A DNA stretch of 64,000 bases from Tolypocladium sp. Sup5 PDA-1 (lineage: Eukaryota; Ascomycota; Sordariomycetes; Hypocreales; Ophiocordycipitaceae), in assembly GCA_000750105.3 (NCBI GenBank), contig JPHH03000011.1, forward strand, positions 558,001 through 622,000. Direction: 5' to 3'. The translations under genes and the position numbers were made by a program. Positions 57,869 to 64,000 of the stretch are shown here, one piece after another. The notes under the pieces were generated by a model, which saw only the letters and a program-made list of their open reading frames with translations, did no database searches and was not told the DNA's origin. Position 1 is the stretch's first letter. Every line of letters starts with the position of its first letter.

Positions 57869-60800
57869 TTAGTAACGGGTAATCTGAGGTAATAAACGAT
57901 GAATGCGCACCTTCCATCTAGTTTCGGTCACATCCAACGTCTCAGACTCGGAAGATAGCGACTCATGAATCATTTTCAGCTTGTGTTGCTGAACCCATTG
58001 CACGTACTATAGCGGTGGAGTGAATTAGTGTTCAGATATCTGGAATTTCAGGCCATATTTGAAGATTAAGCACTTACAGACTCCATGGAGTCGCTGACGA
58101 TATATCGATATACGACGACGTCACGGCGCTGTCCTATTCTGTGGACTCGGTCGATAGCCTGTGCTTCTGCCATTGGGTTCCAATGAGGCTCGATCAAATG
58201 CACTGTGTTGGCGGCAGTGAAGTCTATGCTGTACAAAACATAACCTTAGCACGGAGGCACGAGAGTCAGAAAAGGGCCGGGTTGCTCTGTAACTTACCCT
58301 TCTCCAACTGCTCCGATGCTAGCCAACATCACCGTGCTTGTTTGGTCATTGTTGAACTGATCAAGTGCCTCCTTTCTCTTAAGCAGGGAGGACTGGCCGT
58401 CAATCCTCTGGAATTTCACTCCATTTCCATTCAACGCTGTTTGAATAAGATCGAGCATCTTCGTCCAGTAGCTGAAGACAACGCTGCGACCGGGTCAGCC
58501 TTGGCCGGAGAACCACGGTTGGATGATGGCTTGCCTCTTTGATGGGGATTCCTTGCTGTTAGATCTGGCGGCATGCGTTAGATTTTGTATCAGTGCTTCA
58601 ACCTTGGTAGATGGTTTGTATGGCCGACTCTGCGAAGCTGCCTCATCTTGACGTGATGGTGTTGTGAAACCATTCTTCCGGCACTTTGGACATGGAGATA
58701 TATCCGATGACCTCGAGTTGTCTTCTCCTGCGGATATGCAGGCGTCGCATATGACATGTCGGCAGGGAAAGTCGGTAGCAGGAATGGCCTCGCCTCCATC
58801 AGCCTCATCAGCCTCAGACCCGCACAAATCGCATCGCGGAACACCCGATTCTAGTGTGTCCCAGCTAACCGAGCTACCGTCGTGTTTCGTCCATGCTTCC
58901 AATGCAGCCGTGGGGAGCAGGTCTTCTCCATGGTTGCATATCAATCTAAGAACACCAATGAGGACTAGAGTGTTGCTGGAACTGGACAATTTTGTTCCAG
59001 CATTTGGTATTTGCTCTTTGCCGGTCGCGATCAAGTAAGATTGCCGCTTGAAAAAGTTGTAGAGCTCCCTTTCTTTCCTGTTTAGTTCGATCAACTCTAC
59101 AACTTCCGTTTTTCGTGGCAAGCCAAGCGTCCTGCTGTAGTTTGCCTTCGTTCTACGAAGACATGTGGCTGAAATGAGGTATCGTAGTGTTCGAAAGCAG
59201 TGAGGTTTCTTCGTGGCAATCGGTTTCGCCACCCAAGTATCGAAGACCTCCTTCGTCAGAAAAGGGGGTACTCGGATGAAAGCCATGAGAGCGCCAAAAT
59301 CGTCCAATGTGTTCTGAATTGGAGTACCTGTAAGACACCAACGGTATCGAGCAGGCACAGCGCACACCGCGTGAAATACTTTGGATGACCGATTTCGGAT
59401 TTTGTGCGCTTCATATCAGGGTTAGGACACATGTACTGACGCGGAATGGACGCAAGGTAAGCCGTTTGGTCGATAACGGAACGTACCTTCATCAAGGATC
59501 ACCCTCGCCCAGGTTTGCGCAAAAAGAGGCCCTTTCCCGTTTCTTGTCAGATCCGACCGAACGGTGTCATATGTCGTTAAAACTATGTCGAAATTTCGCA
59601 GCTCGCTCGCGGCCTCTTGTCGCTTTGCACCATGGTACACGTATAACCGAATAGCATCGGATCGAATATGCCTGTGATGTGAGCGTCTCCGGCCAACTTC
59701 GTTGCAGTGGTGCAAATACCTTTCAATCTGAGATTGCCATCCATATATTGCTAGTATGATAAGCATGTTGGAACTTCTTGGTTGCGTTGCTTCGGTACTT
59801 ACTTGAATTGGGAGCTACGATGATCGTAGTTCTTGGGATATTGACCGCATAGGTGGAAGGCACAGTATCTGCCAGTTGATCAAGGTGATGGCAAATGAGT
59901 GCCAGGGCAGATAATGTTTTACCCAGGCCCATTTCCTAGCCCCTGTCAGTAGAGGAACCTCTTTTTCGGAACAGCGACCTAATACATCAGCGAGAACACC
60001 ACCTCGTAACGGCGACGGCGGGGAGATTTGCTTAGACCCCGTAATTTTGTGTTGATAACTAAATGTAATTGACAGTTAGTAACCACATTGTAGCTTAAGC
60101 AGAGACGCCTGGGCCTGACATTTTACTACCGTGTTCGTCTGTCGATTCCCTCCACAGCGACGGAAAGATACTGCTCATTCCCCTGCCTACTTCCTTTTCG
60201 ACCATCATCGTGAGCGCCTCAATCTGATGTCTTTTATTGATCAGCTGGATGTAAGTTTTGTGGTCAGAGAAGAAAGTGAAATACTGCTTCAAGGTCGACA
60301 CGAGCCGGGAGCTTGGCTCAATATCCGGACCGGCGTTGTGCCTTTCCCCGTTCGCCGACTCGAAAATTCGCATTACTTCGTTTCTCTGCAGATCTTGCAG
60401 TCGCTCATGAGAATCTCCATGAATCTTCCCCTTGTTGCTCGAGATGGACAGGCGATCCAACATGGGCATTTCCGCCCCTGGACGAAGGAGATACTGCGCG
60501 TTCAAATACTTCACGCGATTGTCGTACTCCCAGACCGTAGGATGTTGGAGGAACAGATCGTCATCTGACAAAATGTTTGCCACAGTTTCTTTGTCTCGAA
60601 GAAAGCCGTAAACCATAACTCTGACCGGACAGATTCGTCGTTTTGGCCTCGCGCCAAGTTGTACCTGGTTGCTCGGACGAGGAGCTTTTGCGATGCACAA
60701 TGTTCCCGTGAGAGTGACCGAGAACTCATTGACGAGGCGAGATAGACTGTTGGAAATCAGCACACCAGCAACAGTTCCAGTGTCTTCGAGACAAAGTCTC

Positions 60801-61230
60801 ATCGCCGATGAAGAGAAGCTGATCCGCACGGGGACGGTATCCATAACTGCTTCGGGGACTTTGCTGCATGCCACCTGCAAGTCAAGCTACGACTAATCAG
60901 CCTTTGCAGTAATATTTAAGCTGACTGACAAAGTTCGACGTACCACTCCAAAGCAAGTGTCGTACGGCAGTTCTTTCTGCCAGTCTTCCGCGTATCCTAT
61001 GCAGTGGCATGTGTTAGACCAAGATATGGCTGTCATATCAGAATCGTAACAAGACTGGACCTACCCGAGGCACTATTGTAACCCGAGTCATGTAATGAAA
61101 CTGAATCCTCCGTCCCTGTAGTGGATAATTCTAGGCGCTTCATTTCCTCAGAGATCCCTTTCAGCTTCTTGCTCGGTTGATGCGCGTTTGCATTGAGGGG
61201 CTGATGCCTCTTGCGGCTGAGGCGATCCAT
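57869..61230 (-). CDS. SNF2-family ATPase with RING finger (Rad5/HLTF type)
   Basis: DNA-dependent ATPase/translocase with an embedded RING, the layout of Rad5/HLTF/RAD16-type repair or chromatin factors; nuclear. Ten exons on the minus strand give about 930 residues: 61230-61065, 60996-60944, 60874-60120, 60058-59986, 59935-59803, 59750-59487, 59408-58535, 58483-58298, 58228-58078 and 58006-57869. Motifs: Walker A LADEMGLGKT (about 347-356), DEAH box ILDEAHKIRN (478-487), TGTPIQNTLDDFGAL, RING C-x2-C...C-x-H-x2-C-x2-C...C-x2-C (about 674-724), and C-terminal helicase KSVVFSYWTKMLDLI, ASIGAVGEGIDF and AIDRVHRIGQRRDVVVYR. Read straight through, exon 7 hits TGA at 58495-58497. A 51-bp GC-AG intron (58484-58534, donor AG|GCAAGC, branch GCTGAC) restores the conserved SKSVVFS. 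The donor of intron 3 (GTCAGG) is also weak. It converges with the NLR gene. Confidence 0.85.
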
Positions 61231-61774
61231 TACTGGGTTCAGGAAGAAAGCTCGGTATGCTACCAAGGACAGTGTCGCAGGGTCAAACTTCTCGCAATGG
61301 ATTGCTCGGACCAGTTATGGACCACTGGTTTTTGCAAAGTTTTGCGGAGTCAATGCCAGCTGACGGTTGTTGGTCGGCGTGGTTGCCTCCCCTGGCAGCC
61401 TCACTGCGCCTCATGAGATGATGTGGCTTGCATCCTGCGTACCGACCAGGGGGTAATACTCGGTACGAACATTTCCTTGTGGCATTACCACAGCGTGGCT
61501 GAGCAATAGTGGGACCAGCGGGAACAAACAGCCGCCTGTTTACCCCCCCCTTTGCTTGTTCGTTATTTTACGCATCTCCCTCTCCCACGTAGCGCGAACA
61601 ACAAGAAACAAAAGCCTCTCTATGGAAAAGATAATTCTATGGGACCCTAGTGTCTGGTTAATAGCAGCTGCAGCCCAGAATCGTCCTTATAGCGTTGCAA
61701 TGCAGCAGCTTTCCACTCCTTCCATTCCAAGCCCTCGTCCACCGCTATAGCTTCTCGAAGACCTCGAAAGTGGC
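61231..61774. other. Spacer between two minus-strand genes
   Basis: Holds the 3' UTR of the APH gene and the promoter of the SNF2 gene; includes a short poly-C run near 61542-61550. No gene recognised. Confidence 0.45.
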
Positions 61775-63060
61775 CTAGGAATCCGTCCTAGTCCGCGAGA
61801 TCGTATCCACAGCAGAATGCGAATCTATGCTGTAATCGGCCATTCCAAACAAAACGGGCCAGGTCCTGGCGGCCCTTTTCCTCAAGCAGGCGCGCAAAAA
61901 CAAATCGTCGCCTAGGTTGTTCTTACCGCTGTAGAAGTCTGCAACTGGTAAGAAGCCAATCGGTGAGTTAAAGGCCTGTGCAGGTGACGCAGTGTGAGCC
62001 CACTCCCAATCGATAATTCCCGTGACGTTGAAATGCTCATCCACCAAAATATGATCTCCCTTGTCGTCTGCGTGCTTCAGATAGAATTCCTCGTTATTCT
62101 GCGCCGAAGGCAACACAAGCGGGACCAAATCAATGAGAAATCGGTGGATTAGGTAGGCATCCACTGCTTGCTGCGAGTAGATCTCCTCTCGAACAATCAA
62201 ATCCAAGATCTGCCGGAGTGAAGACATATGATACTCTTCCAAAGAAGAGAAGGGCCCAGTAGTGCGCATCTCGGATTATACAAAGTTAGTGAGTGATTCT
62301 CGAGCAAATGCGCCGACCTGAGATCCGCCCGGGCTATCGAGGGAGCCGAGAAGGTGAAAAGGGTATTTGCGAAGCTCAATAAACGTATCCGCGAGCTGGT
62401 TCATAACCTTCTTCCTTTGTTGCTGAGTTGCCGTGGACCATCTCAAAGACTTGCCCGGTAACTTCTCCATCAGAATGAAACCGACTCCCACAGGATTGTC
62501 TGGGTCCTCAAGTGCGAAATCGTAAACTTTTGGAGCAGGCACTCTAGTCTGCCCAAGAAACATGAGGGTTGCAACCTCACTCTGGATGATGTAATCTCGC
62601 AGTGCTGCCGGAGGCGATGTAGCATTGAACCTGCGGATGCGGGCGATCCATGTAATTCCATCATCAAAACGAACTTCAATATGATAGTTCATACCTCCCA
62701 TCACAGAACTTCGTGTCGCTCTGTCATACTGAAGCAGGGGGGTAGAACAGGGTATGCCTTGGCGTAAATGACTGGCTCGGGCCTCAAGGGCACGAGTATT
62801 GATCTTGTCGATCAGCTTTGTGAGCTCACGCTCTTCAGCCTCTCGGGCCGCAGGATCGTAGGCATCTGCATCCTGCCAATTCACGAGTTAGCGAGCACAT
62901 GCGCCAAGTGAGGAACCAAACTAACCTCCCACCGGGGGCAGCTGTGAAGCTCAGGTTGAAGATGGTTGGAACATAGGTGGCGGTTGCAAAGCACGCAATC
63001 GCCGAGAGTGCGGACAGCCGGTCTGCGGCAGCTCTCAAAATCACATGTCCACAAAGGCAT
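61775..63060 (-). pseudogene. AN1-finger / APH phosphotransferase fusion with in-frame TAA
   Basis: Exon 1 (63060-62926, 45 codons) encodes an AN1-like zinc finger (PLWTCDFESC, CVLCNRHLCSNH, HSCPRWE). Exon 2 (62872-61775) continues DADAYDPAAREAEEREL into an APH-family kinase: N-lobe FDDGITWIARIRR, hinge FILMEKLPGKSLRW, then YLKHADDKGDHILVD and the metal-binding GIIDWEWAHT. The 53-bp intron has GTTAGT, GCTAAC and TTGGCAG. The frame is interrupted once by TAA (62278-62276) between ARESLTNFV and SEMRTTGPFSS, where related proteins as I recall them have a coding residue (often Glu, GAA). Everything after the stop is intact and uneroded. It may be a young pseudogene, a sequencing error, a readthrough case, or a rescue by a 48-bp in-frame GT-AG segment (62270-62317) spliced as an exitron. 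No alternative start is needed. Confidence 0.8.
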
Positions 63061-63782
63061 TGTCGAAAAGTCTTTGCAGAGTGCCAAAGAGGGGAGAAGG
63101 AGCTCTGTCAATGGAAGATAAATGCGGACCTTAATGACAGGCTTTCGGCCAAATATCAGTCCATGACGTATGGCGCGACTCTGGCGGTTAGCCTCTGAGG
63201 ACAGGGTAGTTCCGCGAGATCGGATTATTGCCGGTCCAAGGGCACGGCCAGCACGAATCACGACGTTGAGAATCGGGGCGAGGAAAAGGGGCAATAACGG
63301 TGTGAAACTATTAACGGCAAGAGAAAACTAGCTAGGTGACTCATTCCAACCAACCCACCAATCACGAATTATTGTTGGGCCGCCTGCTCAAATGGCCCCG
63401 TTGAATCATGGAGGCAGGAAACCAGGCCCTCACACACACGACGAGCCGGCAAAGGGTAAATGGATAAACGGAATCATGAAAGGAGTAGCATGTAAGCGAG
63501 ATGGAATCGCTTTTATAAATCATAGGATATGACTAGGCCTGCAACCACGATACGTCGTCTTTCTTCCCACGCGAAAAGTATCATGGACATCCCTTGTCCA
63601 TGCATCGAATTATATCACGTATGTCTTATGAATAGAAAATCAAATCTACCCATTGTACCGTTGTACGGAGTAGTTGTTTTTGGATTTCGGCACATACTGG
63701 AAATCAGAAGTGCGAGTGTATCTCTACGACATTTAGCTTGGATTTCAAACTACAAAGTCGCCTACACCATAGAATCCATCGT
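63061..63782. other. Intergenic, no gene recognised
   Basis: Upstream of the APH gene and downstream of the partial gene at the window end. AT-richer than its surroundings at about 63470-63760; a TACGGAGTA motif copy lies at about 63664-63672. No coding segment seen. Confidence 0.45.
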
Positions 63783-64000
63783 TCATGCCATCAGGCTTCC
63801 AACCAAGTTCTGAACCGCGAGGTCGTCTGCGGGAAGTCGTTGTGCAATCTGCAACAGCATCATCTTCGCCGAGCCCCTCAAGAACCAGCCGCCGCAACGC
63901 TCGGCTCGCTTGACCAACGACGCTGCCCAATGCGCCAGCACCACGAGGGCGGCCGGGCTGTGGCGCGAAACCAAGTGGATGAAGTGATCCGGTACCTTGG
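63783..64000 (-). CDS. C-terminal end of a probable fungal transcription factor (partial)
   Basis: The minus-strand frame enters from beyond the window and ends with TGA at 63785-63783. The visible 72 residues read HFIHLVSRHSPAALVVLAHW, then ASLVKRAERCGGWFLRGSAK and a short helical tail. I recognise this block (SRHSPAALVVLAHWA...RCGCWFLKGSA) as the usual C-terminus of a group of fungal Zn2Cys6 regulators. The DNA-binding domain would lie outside the window, so the class is inferred from the tail only. Confidence 0.65.
   Translation of the reverse strand, partial: KVPDHFIHLVSRHSPAALVVLAHWAASLVKRAERCGGWFLRGSAKMMLLQIAQRLPADDLAVQNLVGSLMA

Noticed and set aside
58495..58497. SNF2 gene as a pseudogene because of TGA
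   Set aside because: A well-formed 51-bp GC-AG intron removes the stop and restores a conserved motif in phase.

Overview
The window is nuclear DNA of a filamentous ascomycete. Nearly every recognisable gene is broken by short GT-AG introns (about 48-118 bp) with a CTAAC/CTGAC-type branch site close to the acceptor. The coding DNA is GC-rich, and the families present (UstYa/DUF3328 proteins, a fungal STAND/NLR protein, Zn2Cys6 regulators, an OS-9/Yos9 lectin, mitochondrial Mcr1) are fungal. A member of the Sordariomycetes, perhaps Hypocreales, is the most likely source, but this is inferred from family resemblance and no marker gene was tested.

Layout. 1-15,100 is gene-poor: one four-exon short-chain dehydrogenase (2747-3664) and one small three-exon Cys-rich gene (7177-7568) lie among non-coding DNA with many copies of a short TACGGAGTA/TACGGACTA motif. 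15.1-30.5 kb holds a polyQ Zn2Cys6 regulator, a secreted protein of unknown function, an APH-fold kinase-like protein with altered catalytic residues, mitochondrial Mn superoxide dismutase, GINS subunit Psf3, a multi-pass membrane protein and a C2H2 regulator. 34.2-46 kb holds the ER quality-control lectin Yos9/OS-9, a CM1 (Cnn_1N) microtubule-organising-centre protein, a PGAP4-like GPI glycosyltransferase and NADH-cytochrome b5 reductase Mcr1. These are mostly conserved housekeeping genes separated by 1-4 kb of DNA without recognisable genes.

46.4-52 kb is the most interesting part: three UstYa-like (DUF3328) genes, all on the minus strand, lie beside an 87-residue secreted precursor on the plus strand. 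The precursor carries four copies of INNQAGWG separated by Kex2-type KR/RR sites. This is the layout of a fungal ribosomal peptide (dikaritin/Kex2-processed peptide) cluster. The core contains Trp and no Tyr, unlike the ustiloxin, phomopsin and asperipin cores, so the product is probably new. The expected route is ER entry, Kex2 cleavage, trimming of the spacers, and UstYa-catalysed oxidative cyclisation.

53.7-64 kb holds a seven-exon NLR-like gene (STAND N-terminal region, NACHT, C2H2 fingers, ankyrin-like end), a convergent ten-exon SNF2/RING helicase gene that needs one GC-AG intron to stay open, an AN1-finger/APH gene interrupted by an in-frame TAA, and the 3' end of a probable fungal transcription factor that runs off the window. 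All gene models here are hand-spliced from the sequence and have not been checked against RNA or homology searches.
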